From: Serripes groenlandicus
Lineage: Eukaryota > Mollusca > Bivalvia > Cardiida > Cardiidae
Reading direction: 5' to 3'
Length of the DNA: 64,000 bases
Assembly (NCBI GenBank): GCA_031761405.1
Contig: JASEVX010000003.1
Span: 116,278,247-116,342,246, forward strand
Below are positions 27,017 to 37,265 of this stretch, piece after piece; the first letter of the stretch is position 1; the number at the start of each line of letters is the position of its first letter. A program made the position numbers and the translations under genes. A model generated the notes under the pieces. The model was given only the letters and a program-made list of their open reading frames with translations. It was not told where the DNA came from and did not search any database.

Positions 27017-27362
27017 ATAAGTATTGTACCATTCGTAGCGTGGGAAAATCTATATTGTACTCGACCTTCGAACTCGTAGGATATCGAATTTTCCACGCTA
27101 CTTGTCGTACAATACGACCCATGTATAGCTACCGCAATATAATAATCCCCCTCTTATGATATATCTGCATATTTTTCGGCGCAAAAACAAGCAAATGGTC
27201 ATGCACAGATCAAACACGACGGATTAAAATTCCGTATTTGACTTTGACAAATACGATACAAAATATGGTAAGGGTGCGTCAGTGAAATAGGATGTGACGT
27301 CATTGAAACATGAAACACGTCATTCTAAATAAAGAAGTGGGCGTGGCTCACATGCCAATCAT
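27017..27362. other. no gene; imperfect inverted repeat near 27040-27105
   Basis: Immediately after the ORF, GTAGCGTGGGAAAAT (27038 on) is mirrored by ATTTTCCACGCTAC about 40 bp further on. The rest is AT-rich with no recognisable gene. Confidence 0.5.
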
Positions 27363-27363
27363 A

Positions 27364-27559
27364 TCGAGGGATTGGCGTGAATCACCTCGCCATAAAGTCT
27401 TTATAAGCGTTGATTAAGTGTTCTTAGTAAACAATGGAAAATTAGGTGCCATTGCTCGTCACCTAAATTTGCATTGTTTACAAAGGGGTCAAAATTGCCC
27501 CTAAACCAGGGTTTTCAAAATAGGTCTTTATTTACAACCGTTTCAAGCCAAGCCCTCGA
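27364..27559 (-). mobile_element. TCGAGGGCTTGGCGTGAAACGG inverted-repeat element, copy A
   Basis: Ends are inverted: TCGAGGGATTGGCGTGAA at the left and CCGTTTCAAGCCAAGCCCTCGA at the right. Internal phrases (CCATAAAGTCTTTATAA, GTTTACAAAGGGGTCAAAATTG) are the reverse complement of copies B and C, so this copy is flipped. It also contains a shortened AGGTGCCATTGCT stem. Non-coding, MITE-like. Confidence 0.85.
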
Positions 27560-27605
27560 TATATTCTATTTTATGTGTAAATTGTGTTATTTCATATTTT
27601 CTATA

Positions 27606-27852
27606 TCGAGGGCTTAGCGTGAAACGGTTGTAACTAAAAACCTCTTTTGAAAACCCTGATTTAGTGGCAATTTTGACCCCTTTGTAAACAATGCAAACTT
27701 AGGTGCCATTGCTCAAAACAAGCAATGGCACCTAAATTTCCATTGTTTACCAAGAAAAATGATTTAATGTTTATAAAGACTTTATGGCTAGGTGATTAAC
27801 CTTGGTAAAAAATACCAATTTTATTTACAACCGTTTCAAGCCAAGCCCTCGA
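27606..27852 (+). mobile_element. TCGAGGGCTTGGCGTGAAACGG inverted-repeat element, copy B
   Basis: A 247-bp element with inverted ends of roughly 28 bp and a central hairpin (TTAGGTGCCATTGCT pairing with AGCAATGGCACCTAA at 27699-27735). It is flanked on each side by a 46-bp spacer that is the same except for one base (27560-27605 and 27853-27898). Confidence 0.9.
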
Positions 27853-27898
27853 TATATTCTATTTTATGTGTAAATTGTGTTATTTCATATTTTGTATA

Positions 27899-28132
27899 TC
27901 GAGGGCTTGGCGTGAAACGGTTGTAACTAAAAACCTCTTTTGAAAACCCTGATTTAGTGGCAATTTTGACCCCTTTGTAAACAATGCAAATTTAGGTGCC
28001 ATTGCCCAGAACGAGCAATGGCACCTAATTTCCATTGTTTACCAATAATGATTTAATGTTTATAAAGACTTTATGGCGAGGTAACAAACCAAAACCATTT
28101 TTAGTTACAACTGTTTCACGCCAAGCCCTCGA
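27899..28132 (+). mobile_element. TCGAGGGCTTGGCGTGAAACGG inverted-repeat element, copy C
   Basis: Same ends and central AGGTGCCATTGC/GCAATGGCACCT hairpin as copy B. With the preceding spacer it forms a direct tandem unit of about 293 bp, so the cluster probably grew by tandem duplication rather than by three insertions. Confidence 0.9.
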
Positions 28133-28905
28133 TATCTTTTCTTCATTTTGTACAACGTATATACTAAAAGGACAACTATGTTGCTGTAGTGATACCTGTC
28201 TGTGTATTCTCTACTCGGCGCGTGGAAAATTATGTAAAATCTATATCTAGATCTTTATCATATCAGTAATTGTTATCATGTGTTGCACTATACGTGTTCT
28301 ACTTCGGCGGATGGCCAAATATATCATATAAATGTTGAAAAATAGCACTTAGTCTAATCGTTATATTCTCGGGATTGCATTGTTTTGTTTTAAATGTGTT
28401 TTGACATATTTCATATTTCAAAGATGGTTTTGGATTCGATTTTGCTAATTTTGAAATGCGTACACCTGTTTTGGTGAATTGTTTTTAACATTTGCGTTTT
28501 ATATTAATAAATAGCCTCTTTTTTCACCGAAAATGTTTTATTGTTCTATACTTTTGTTTCTTATGTACGCATTTCTCACTTTATTAAATTATTTATGGGA
28601 GGAGTAGCAGTTTTAATTATTTACCTGCCAAACACGCAAACTGCATTGTCGTGCATATGTGATGTGAACGGTCGTGCTGTTTCATCATTTAAATTTGTAT
28701 GTAGATTAATGACAATGCTTTGAATAAGATTATGATTTTCAATAAGATGACTCCGAAATGTAGTAATTAGGCGTTCATGATTCGGTGTGCACTAGCTCTA
28801 TCACATGATATGTTTCGCGGCAGTTTACAATGAATGCATATATGCAGTGCGCAGTGATCTGAACATTGGTTAATTAATAATATAATAAATTAATAATAAT
28901 TGGTC
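28133..28905. other. no gene recognised
   Basis: AT-rich sequence with short ORFs that carry no domain. I see no repeat, RNA gene or regulatory site that I can support. Confidence 0.5.
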
Positions 28906-29514
28906 ATTATCACGTCTACGGCTTTCTTCTCATCAGTTGAATATTGAGGTTGGTCGCCACGGTAGCAACAGAGTTGATAGGCACCGACGATTATGTTTAC
29001 TATGTAACACAACTGATATTGAAGATGAGTTTCATCTTGTTCTAATTTGTCCAATTTACTTACATTTTAGAAAGCGTCACATTAAGCCATATTTCTACAA
29101 ACGACCAAGTGTGCATAAATTTATAGAACTGATGCAATCTTCAAACAAATGTATTATCAAAAACCTAGGAAAATATGTTTATGAAGCACTTGCTTTGCGT
29201 AGTTCACTTAATGATTAGTAAAGTGTACCTTGTTAAACTGTCATAAAACACCGTTCGAATTTTTTAAGTAATAGCAATTGTTATAGTTAGATGTATTGAA
29301 TAAATGTACTGCATGTACGTTCAACTTCCATTTTAAGATCTTAGGGAGGATAATTCGAGAGATTATTATTTACTTTTGTGTTCTGTAATTTTGTATTTTT
29401 TTTTTTTACACATTCACGTATGATATGTTATGTTAATATGTTTGTACGATGATGATCTGGATTTAAGATCAAATCAATAAACTTATGTTCTGTTCTGTTC
29501 TGTTCTGTTCTGTT
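28906..29514 (+). mobile_element. 5'-truncated non-LTR retrotransposon (LINE) 3' end
   Basis: It contains the C-terminal piece of a reverse-transcriptase ORF (28937-29218), an AT-rich 3' region, an AATAAA at 29476-29481 and a terminal (TGTTC)n run at 29485-29514. A short tandem-repeat tail instead of poly(A) is typical of CR1/L2-like elements. The 5' boundary is approximate. All upstream RT and endonuclease domains are absent, as usual for dead-on-arrival LINE copies. Confidence 0.75.
28937..29218 (+). pseudogene. LINE reverse-transcriptase C-terminal fragment (zinc-binding tail)
   Basis: About 92 codons, beginning without an ATG (TTG at 28937) and ending at TAG 29216-29218. It shows the pattern RxCxxC followed by EDEFHLVLICPIY and an R-rich segment, i.e. 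a C-x2-C-x(n)-H-x4-C zinc-knuckle-like motif. This is the arrangement at the C-terminus of many non-LTR retrotransposon polymerases (the zf-RVT type). The fragment has no catalytic RT domain and sits in a truncated element, so it is not a host gene. Residue-level identification rests on the motif alone. Confidence 0.72.
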
Positions 29515-29706
29515 AATGTGTGTACCGGCGCCCTTTGGACAGCTTGGAGCAAGCAAAACGTAATAGCGACCTTTTCCTCGGGACCGAACTGTATAAACTC
29601 CCTACGAAGTATGCTTCATTATGTATGCATTGATTAATTATCAAGGCGCTTCCAGGGTAAGCTATCAGTACTACTGGAATCGTACATTAATATTAGTACA
29701 TATATA

Positions 29707-29975
29707 TGAGCCCTCCCACGATAAAACCAGCAATATGGACTTTGCGTAATGTATCGAACTAGATTAGCCTGCGCAGTCCTCGCAGGCTAACCCGGACAGA
29801 CACTTTTCGCCTCCTATGGATTTTCTGTTTCAGAAATCATTACTCTATATCTCTATCCCCCTGAGACTGAGACAGAATGTGTCGGCCCGGATTAGCATGC
29901 GAGAACTGCGCAGGCTGATCAGGGTAGAAATAGTTTGCAGATACCAGAATGTTGGTTTTCTCGTTGAACGGCTCA
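29707..29975 (-). mobile_element. TGAGCC-ended MITE, copy 2 (inverted)
   Basis: Starts TGAGCC after TA and ends GGCTCA before TA. Internal phrases run in the opposite orientation to copy 1 (CACTTTTCGCCTCC, GGATTTTCTGTTTCAG). It has an internal GAGACTGAGACAGAATGTGTCGG segment with a small duplication. Confidence 0.87.
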
Positions 29976-30020
29976 TATGCGCTCCTATTTTGTATGAAAA
30001 CACAAAAGACTTAAATCCTA

Positions 30021-30142
30021 TCCGTAAGTTACCAGTATCCTGACACCAGCGAGTCAGTCGTAATGCTAAGCCCACCCATCTGAACGATCCAGCGACCTCC
30101 CGCAGCTCGGATGGACGTTCTATGACCACACCACCGGGATGA
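30021..30142 (-). mobile_element. SINE fragment, inverted
   Basis: AAGTTACCAGTATCCTGACACCAGCGAGTCAGTCG is the reverse complement of the middle of the SINE at 30205-30455 (ACTGACTGGTGTCAGG.. GTACTGGCAACTTACC). It lies head-to-head with that copy. Confidence 0.75.
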
Positions 30143-30204
30143 TTCTGGCGTAGTAAAAGGGTAGTACCGTGTTGAAAACGACAACCAATTAATTGACAAC
30201 TGAA

Positions 30205-30455
30205 GCCTCATGTAGACCGTCTGTCTCAGTGCGGGAGGTCGCGGGTTCAATCCCCGACCGCGTCATACCAAACATTGTAAAGATGGTTGTAATAGCTACC
30301 CTCGTTGGCGCTCAGGGTTGCGGGGTTAGCATAACGACTGACTGACTGGTGTCAGGTTAAATGGGCCAGTAGTACTGGCAACTTACCCAGGAAACGCCGG
30401 GATATAACTGAAAAATTGTTGTGAATGGCGTTAAACACCAAACAATTAATCAATC
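30205..30455 (+). mobile_element. tRNA-derived SINE
   Basis: The head shows a pol III B-box-like sequence GGTTCAATCCCC (about 30242-30253) with an A-box-like stretch upstream. The body has CTGACTGGTGTCAGG and GTACTGGCAACTTACCCAGG. The tail is GATATAACTGAAAAATTGTTG..GGCGTTAAACACCAAACAATTAATC. Body and tail recur at 48446-48595 and in reverse at 57021-57272. This tail type is common in mollusc SINEs. Confidence 0.82.
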
Positions 30456-30766
30456 GCATTACAGTTTGTTTTTTGTGTTTTCATGCAAAAGAGAGCGCAT
30501 AACATGTACTAATATTGATAAATTATTCTATAGATTTTTTAGAATACTGATTATCAAAATGCGAATGCGTGTGTGCACCTTCGCCGTGAAATGAAAGGCA
30601 TGACATTGAAATGAGCCCATTCTAAGGGGAAATGCACAAGTTGGCTTTTGTGAGCAGTCTGATCAGGATATTCACTATACAAAAAGTACCTACATGTTAG
30701 AAGCTTCTATCAAACTGTGAATATTCTTATATAAGACGGAACAGAAGCGTAGCGTGTTCGGATCAT

Positions 30767-31015
30767 ACCGAGGCCTTGGCGTGAAACGGTTGTAACTCAA
30801 AACCTAATTTGAAAACCTTGGTTTAGGGGCAATTTTGACCCTTTTGTAAACAATGCAAATGTAGGTGCCATTGCGCAGAACGAGCAATGGCACCTAAATT
30901 TCCATTGTTTACCAAGAAAAATGAGTTAACGCTTATAAAGACTTTATGGTGAGGTAATTCACCTTGGTAAAGAAATACCAATTTTAGTTACAACCGTTTC
31001 ACGCCAAGCCCTCGA
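30767..31015 (+). mobile_element. TCGAGGGCTTGGCGTGAAACGG inverted-repeat element, copy D
   Basis: Isolated member of the family at 27.4-28.1 kb: GGCCTTGGCGTGAAACGGTTGTAACT at the left, AGTTACAACCGTTTCACGCCAAGCCCTCGA mirrored at the right, with the same AGGTGCCATTGC central hairpin. Confidence 0.88.
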
Positions 31016-31227
31016 TACACTGTTTAGAAATGCCAACGTGTACCCTTTCCAAATGACTGACTCAAATAGAAAATAATAAATAGGCAAAAAGGACTGAAAA
31101 CGGTTAACAACATACCCCCGCTTGCTCCAAATTCGATTGGTTATAATAGATGTTGTACAATGAACCTCCGAAGGGCTCCCATCCTTTATATAGGTCTCGA
31201 GCTTCTTGGATATGTGTCATATCATCA

Positions 31228-31518
31228 GCAGTATCAGCAGCATCTTCATTACCATCATAAAAATTATAATTATTACCATCATCATCATCATCATCATTAT
31301 AATCATCATCATCAGCATCGTCGTAATCGCCATCATCCTCATCATCGTTATCATCATCAGCATCGTCGTTGTCGACATCATCATCAGCATTATCATCATT
31401 ATGATCATCATCAATATCGAAGTAGTGGTCATCATCATGATCATCATTATCATCGTCATCATCATCAACATTACCATCATCATCGGTCGCATCCTCATCG
31501 GCATCGTCGTTTTCATAG
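31228..31518. repeat. (ATC)n / (GAT)n trinucleotide microsatellite
   Basis: An impure ATC run of nearly 300 bp with GTC and ATT interruptions. Because the unit is three bases, several frames stay open at once: poly-Asp and poly-Met on the minus strand, poly-His and poly-Ile on the plus strand. The ORFs are a by-product of the repeat. Confidence 0.92.
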
Positions 31519-31544
31519 TACATGTATTATAAAACCTGAACCAC

Positions 31545-31797
31545 GGTATCTCTGTCGGAAGCGACGCTAGCTGTCATGCTAGGGGGTTGTTAGTTCGAAC
31601 CCAAACTTGGCCAACATTCTTTCCGACGATTAACAAAACTCGATTACAAGCGTCATTCGTCTTCCACCAATTGACATACAGTATATATGGAAAAGCACTC
31701 AGTTGCTTGGAAAGACTGTTGTGTGGAGTTCTGGTGAGTAATAAAACCATGATATAACTGAAAAAGTGTTGAAAAAGGTGTTAAGCCTCAATAAAAA
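31545..31797 (+). mobile_element. tRNA-derived SINE, second family
   Basis: A B-box-like GTTCGAACCC at about 31592-31601 follows a tRNA-like head. The body has GTCATTCGTCTTCCACCA and TTGTGTGGAGTTCTGG. The tail is GATATAACTGAAAAAGTGTTGAAAAAGGTGTTAAGCC. A related copy is at about 62475-62645. Confidence 0.72.
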
Positions 31798-31822
31798 GAA
31801 TTATAAAAGCAAAAACACTTAC

Positions 31823-32141
31823 TATAGAAGTTAATCGCGTCTGACGACTGTGCCTGGTCCATCGTTTGCGCGGCGGTGTAACGTAATCTACATCCAATGC
31901 ATAACTGGGTACTTGGTGTGTAAAAGATGCCTTTACATGTCGACTCGCTGAAACAAATAGCCAAACATGTGATAAAACTGACGTCATTGTACGTGAGTAC
32001 GATATCACCATCGGAGCAGGTCTTACCGTCGAATTCCGAAATGGGCTCGAAACGAATCTCCCGTCCAGCGATTACGCGTGCAAACATTAACGAGACAATC
32101 AGAAACATAATTGCGACTACTCTGTAAAAACGTCCCATCAT
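31823..32141 (-). CDS. signal peptide plus PAN/Apple-like domain, first coding exon only
   Basis: On the minus strand, ATG at 32141 opens 106 codons ending at a consensus donor (GTAAGT reads in from 31822). Residues 1-26 form a classic signal peptide: a short basic start, hydrophobic VVAIMFLIVSLMFA, then RVIAG. The mature part has six cysteines (42, 59, 63, 69, 81, 84), with a CLAICFSESTCKGIFYTPST segment. That is the C-x3-C-x5-C core and aromatic pattern of PAN/Apple folds in secreted invertebrate proteins. An earlier ATG (32162) only adds seven residues overlapping a CAAAGGGAAGCAATT phrase also found in a dispersed repeat, so 32141 is preferred. I find no downstream exon on this strand before the macrosatellite. 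It is either the start of a gene with distant exons or an orphan exon. Confidence 0.6.
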
Positions 32142-32356
32142 GGTCAAAGGGAAGCAATTCATTTTACATAGGCGACAATTGTAGCGTTATGGATTATGGT
32201 TCTTTCCCAACACCTCAAGGAAGCCACAAACCTGTATTAAATCAAAGTCCATTCTTATATCTACCATTACAGCACCAGAAACTCAGGGCTCATCCTACCA
32301 TTTTTTAGCTATGACGTCAAATGATAGGTCACCCTTATCCCGCACTGAATTTCACT

Positions 32357-32605
32357 TTAAATTTCAGGAAATACAGGATGTTCTAAAAAATACTCTGAAG
32401 GTGTCAATACAGTCAAAAGCAAACCAGGGTTTGGTTACAAATCACTCACAGGATAATATAGTTTTCAAAAAAAGCATTCAACTTTCAGCAAAATCATTAT
32501 TGTCCAATGGGTGACAATTTCAGTCTTACATATTCATCTGAAATCCCCCTGGACAAAATTGTCTTCCCGGCAAGCCGATCCGATTTACTTCCCTTTGACC
32601 TCATG
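32357..32605 (+). repeat. dispersed repeat, plus-strand copy
   Basis: Shares ordered blocks (AAATTTCAG.AAATACAG, AAGGTGTCAATA, AAGCAAAC, TTGTCCAATGGG, CAGTCTTA.ATATTCATCTGAA, CTTCCCTTTGACCT) with the reverse complement of 41276-41482. Non-coding, probably a degraded transposable element. Confidence 0.75.
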
Positions 32606-33372
32606 CTCAATCCAGTGTATATATGTTAATGACCTGATGGAGAATTGTACAGCGGGCCTGTTGTTTATAACAATGTCCATTTCGTTAATAAAACATGAGT
32701 TTCTGACAGCTTGATTCATTACCATAAAACAATTTTATTTTGTTCATGTATTCAGATATTTAAATTGTATCTGATACCGACGTCATATGAATCCTTTTCA
32801 ACTTTGAATTAAACTTTGAATTGTATTTTGCTGGTATAACAATTTTCCTTTAAATGGAAAAAATGTCATTCACGTTAAACGTCATCCATTGTGTGGTTTT
32901 GTTTGTTTGTATGGTGTTTCGCGCCGCTTTCCACAACTTTCAGTTATATCACGGCGTTTATTGTGTCAGTTCAGAACAATAGAACTCTTGATTGAGTAAT
33001 ACCCCATGACTGAATGGTATGCATTTGGGTATTTGGAACGGGCGTTCAGGGTTCGAACCACGCTCCCATTGGTTTTGGTGATGAGACATTGTTCAGAAAT
33101 GTTAACGTTTGTACTTTTGCCCGAGAACGGGTTCACATTAGTGGTTGAGTGTGTGACTAATTTTTATAGTTTGAACAACTTCATTTACTCAAGGTCCAGG
33201 GTGCATTCAATAAGCTCTTAACTTTACGATTAAACGGCGTCTATTTTCACGAACAATTGCTGAAAAATACTTGGTTTTGCCGAGCTTACTTCTACTTCAT
33301 CGAACGCAACGCTGCTAATACAGAGATATTAACACTTTAAAACTGCCGCGAATGTTCCCTCTTTTAGTTAAT
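32606..33372. other. no gene; small inverted SINE-tail fragment near 32910-32960
   Basis: Mostly unique-looking AT-rich sequence. GCGCCGCTTTCCACAACTTTCAGTTATATCACGGCG at about 32921-32956 resembles the reverse complement of the SINE tail. Nothing else is recognisable. Confidence 0.5.
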
Positions 33373-34461
33373 TAGCTTACCTGAGCTTTTGTGATCACGC
33401 ATTGTCCGCCGTCCGTCCGCCGTCCGTCCGCCGTCCGTCCAGCGTCCGTCCAGCGTCCATCGTCCGTTCAAATATTCTTCTCTAAAACTACTGGTCTGAT
33501 TTCAAAATAGTTTCACAGGAAGGTTCCCTAGGTGGCACTTATCAAAAAGTGTTCAAAGAATTTAATACCAAACAAAACTTTGGTTGCTGCGGCATCAGAA
33601 AAAGGGGGAAAATGCAAAATCTTTAAAAAATCTTCTTGTTTAAAAGTACAGGCATGAATTGAAAATATTTTGCACAAAGTTCCTTGGGTGACCATCTACC
33701 ACGTGTTCAAATTATTCCAATCCTTTGAAAACATGGCCGACAGGAGCGGAGCTTGTTTTCTTTAAATATGTTTAGTGAAAACTTAAAAATCTTCTTGTCC
33801 AAAAGTACATGTCCGACTTGGAAATAATTTGGCACACATGTTTCTTGGGTGACCCCCTACCGAGATTGTTCAATTTATTCCTATCCGTTGAAAAACATCG
33901 CCGCCAGTGGGCAAAGCTATATATAGAGAAAACTCTAAAAAAAACTTCTTGTCCAAAAACTAGAGCTATCACCGAATGCGATTAATGTCGACCTGATCGG
34001 AAATTCCATCCAGTAGTTTTAAAGATATTTCCGAACAAGAAAACAGTAACGAAGGGCAAAGACTAGTTGATGTAGTTAGCAAATAGATTCATGGTTCTTG
34101 CACACTGCACTTTATTGTATGAATTTTATTACATTCGATCATGTAGTTTTAAAGTAACTCTCCGGACAAGAAAAAGAAAGGGCAATAACTCAGTAGTCGT
34201 TTTCCTTATATGTATATATAGTAAAACTTTAAAAAATCTTCTTGTACAAACATATAGGCCTGATTTTGAAATAATTTAGCACAATAATTCCTTGGGAAAC
34301 CCTCTACCAAGATAGTTGAAATTATTATAATACATTGATAAAAGAAATGACCACAAGGGAACGTTGCTTGTTTCCCTTGTATGCGTAGTATAAGAGGTTT
34401 GAAAACTGTGATTAATATTCAATCAGGTGAGCGATTTAGGAAAACCATGGTCCTCGTGTTT
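33373..34461. mobile_element. about 1.1-kb non-autonomous element with AGCTTACCTGAGC / TCAGGTGAGC ends
   Basis: Begins AGCTTACCTGAGC and ends AATCAGGTGAGCGATTTAGG, so the tips are inverted. Near the left end is a run of CCGTCCGTC/CAGCGTCCGTC repeats (33405-33470). The body contains two to three degenerate copies of a block with AATCTTCTTGTCCAAAAGTAC and CTTGGGTGACC.TCTACC (about 33630, 33790, 34235). No ORF. Elements of this pattern are familiar from bivalve genomes, but I cannot name the superfamily. Confidence 0.6.
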
Positions 34462-34634
34462 CGTTTAATTTATAACTAATGTATTCCAATTTTTAATGCA
34501 TTTAATGGTTAACAAATAATGTATGAGTTTTTGTCATATTTTCACAGAAAAATCTAAATGTTTATCTAAAGCCATTCATAAATTTGTTTTGTCGTCCTAT
34601 AAAATATGTATTGTTTCTGTTAGCAACATTATTA

Positions 34635-34815
34635 ACCTGTTCCGATATATAGACGCTTGAAGCAGACTACTTTTGAAAACATTGTGACAAAATGAGAAAT
34701 TACACAATGTCTTCATTTTTAGCAATTATACCTTCATGTTTAGTGATTTTCCGTGTTTTTGCCTTGATCATGTGAAATTCGTCTGTTGCAGAATTATAAG
34801 TGGAAAAGGTTAAAA
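34635..34815. mobile_element. CTGCAGCAGACGAC palindromic element, degenerate copy
   Basis: GACGCTTGAAGCAGACTACTTTTGAAAACATTGTGACAAAATGAGAAATT at the left and TCGTCTGTTGCAG..GGAAAAGGTTAA at the right match the better copies at 35.0, 35.7 and 37.0 kb in reduced form. Confidence 0.6.
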
Positions 34816-35052
34816 ATCATTTGTCTTTGTTCAAAAGGCATTGTTGTGAAAACTTCATTTACTCTTTGAACACGTTCTCATAATTAACAGACCTGCTGAT
34901 GACGACATAGAAATCATTAAGGCAAACCATATGGAAAACATTGTGACAAAAGGAGAAATTGTCAATTAAGAGCGTTTTTCTTTGTCACAATGTATTCAAG
35001 CTCGTTTGCTAATTCGTTTGCAACTGAGAAACGGCAAATATTTAAAAATTTA

Positions 35053-35290
35053 CAAAGTGGGGTTTTTCCCCTCATATAGACGCTTTCTGATGCCTCTGCA
35101 GCAGACGGCGTTTTAAAAAGATAGTGACAAAAGAAGAAATTGCTCAAAACGAGCAATTTCTCTTTTTGCCACAATGTTTTCCACTTTTAGTCATAGGTTA
35201 TCCATTCAATAATATAGATTTTCTAATCTTTGACAAAATATGTTCCAAGTCGTCTGCTGCAGATTTGTTGTATGAGGGAAAGGGTTAACG
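35053..35290. mobile_element. CTGCAGCAGACGAC palindromic element, good copy
   Basis: Ends are inverted: CCCTCATATAGACGCTTTCTGATGC..CTGCAGCAGACGGC at the left and GTCGTCTGCTGCAG..GAGGGAAAGGGTTAAC at the right. The centre is a second palindrome, GAAATTGCTCAAAACGAGCAATTTCTC, flanked by TTGTGACAAAAG and TTTTGCCACAATG. Non-coding. Confidence 0.88.
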
Positions 35291-35685
35291 ATTCGGGCTG
35301 TTAATGATACTCCGCTTTTTTATTGGAATTTCAAATGATTCCCCTTTTCAATTGAAATCGGTCATACATTGAATGCTCTAATCTCCATGAATAAATAAAA
35401 AATGTTTTATGATAATCCATTTATCAGTTGTTCATCACATGCAATCCTATTTACTATTCATTGTTTCTATTAGCAACATTACAAACATTTGTCTTTGTTC
35501 GAAAGGCATTGTTGTTTATAACAAATAACTCTTCAAATATGTTCCCATAAATAACAGAACTACAGAGAACGATTTTGAAAATATTAAGGCAAACATATGG
35601 AAAATATCTATCAAATGATAGCATTATGCAAAAGTGGAGTTGTAAACATTGCTGCAAAAGGATACATTGCCCATTATGAGCATAT

Positions 35686-35915
35686 TTAACCCTTTACCTC
35701 ATCAAGACGCTTTCTGACGCCTCTGAAGCAGACGGCTTTTTGAAAACTTAGTGACAAAAGAAGAAATTGCTCAAACGAGCAATTTCTCCATTTGCCACAA
35801 TCTTTTCCACTTTTGGTCATAGGTTAGCTATTCAATTATAGAGATTTTCTAATTGTTGACAAAATATGTTCAAAGTCGTTTGCTGCAGAATTGTCGTATA
35901 AGGGAATGGGTTAAC
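35686..35915. mobile_element. CTGCAGCAGACGAC palindromic element, good copy
   Basis: Starts TTAACCCTTTACCTC and ends GGGAATGGGTTAAC. Same nested AAATTGCTCAAACGAGCAATTT centre. Roughly 230 bp, as for the copies at 35053 and 37035. Confidence 0.88.
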
Positions 35916-36159
35916 TTGCCACAATATGCGAAAATTTATCAAAATGTAACTAGGACAGTGTTAATATTTGAAAACATACAGGGTTCCCTTTGTTTGGAAT
36001 TTAGCTACCTCTAGCGATTTGAGGTCTTTACTCTGTCACTGACGAATTTCACAAAGTCGACTCTACCATGTTGAAAATTGGACCACTCCATTTTTCGTCC
36101 AACAGGAAATATGGTAAAATCCAATAAGTGGCAATTACTGCTCGCTGCGAGCTGTCTCA

Positions 36160-36674
36160 CCTGAATCTGCACTGTCTGTAAAAGTCTTTGATTGCCATTT
36201 TCAGCAAAGGAGTTAATGACAATCCACGTTGGTATATTCTAAAGTTATATAGTCATATTTCTAGAGGAGCTACTCCTTAAGTTTGTTTTTCCTGAATCTG
36301 CACTGTCTGTAAAAGTCTTTGATTGCCTTTTTCAGCAAAGGAGTTAATGACACGTTGGTATATTCTAAAATTATATAGTCATACTTCTAGAGGAGCTACT
36401 CCTTAAGTTTGTTTTTCCTGAATCTGCACTGTCTGTAAAAGTCTTTGATTGCCTTTTTCAGCAAAGGAGTTAATGACAATCCACGTTGGTATATTCTAAA
36501 ATTATATAGTCATATTTCTAGAGGAGCTACTCCTTAAATTTGTTTTTCCTGAATCTGCACCGTCTGTAAAAGTCTTTGATTGCCTTTTTCAGCAAAGGAG
36601 TTAATGACACGTTGGTATATTCTAAAGTTATATAGTCATATTTCTAGAGGAGCTACTCCTTAAGTTTGTTTTTC
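36160..36674. repeat. tandem repeat in A-B-A-B order (131 + 126 bp units)
   Basis: CCTGAATCTGCAC starts units at 36160, 36291, 36417 and 36548, ending at about 36674. Unit lengths alternate 131, 126, 131, 126. The long ones read GACAATCCACGTTGG and the short ones GACACGTTGG. The array therefore arose by duplication of a 257-bp dimer rather than of single units. Confidence 0.92.
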
Positions 36675-37034
36675 CTGAAGATGCATTTAGGTATATTTAG
36701 GTCATAATACACCACATACATGTACATTCCTTCTTTGTTTCCATGTAAATCAACTAGTTTCAACCCTTATCAAGATATTAAAATGTTTAACTTCAATTAC
36801 CAGTATACCCTTTCCCCATTGCAGACACATTTTGATAATCTTCAACAGACGAATGATAATAAACATAAGGAAATCAATAAAATAAAAAAAGATATAGTTA
36901 TTGAATAGATTTGAAAACATTTCGGTAAAATGAGTAATTGGTCACGATAAGCAACTTCTGCTTTAGCCGCGATGTTTACCTTCCTCTGCTTCACATGCGT
37001 CAACATGGAGATGGGATAGGGTTAACTACGTTGA

Positions 37035-37265
37035 TTAACCCTTTCCCTTATATAGACGCTTTCTGACGCCTCTGCAGCAGACGGCTTTTTAAAAACATAG
37101 TAACAAAAGAAGAAATTGCTCAGAACGAGCAATTTCTCCTATTGCCACAATGTTTTCCACTTTTAGTCATAGGTTATCCATTCAATTATAGAGATTTTCC
37201 AATGTTTGACATTATATTTTCTAAGTCCTCTGCTGCAGAATTGTCGTATGAGTTAAAGGGTTAAC
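37035..37265. mobile_element. CTGCAGCAGACGAC palindromic element, good copy
   Basis: Starts TTAACCCTTTCCC and ends AAAGGGTTAAC, with CTGCAGCAGACGGC inside the left end and CCTCTGCTGCAG inside the right end. The centre is AAATTGCTCAGAACGAGCAATTT. Confidence 0.88.

Noticed and set aside
31104..31570. Asp-rich 139-codon ORF (minus) that could suggest an acidic shell-matrix protein
   Set aside because: It lies on an impure ATC/GAT microsatellite where His-, Ile-, Met- and Asp-rich frames are all open. The unique tail (EARDLYKGWEPFGG) has no support as an exon.
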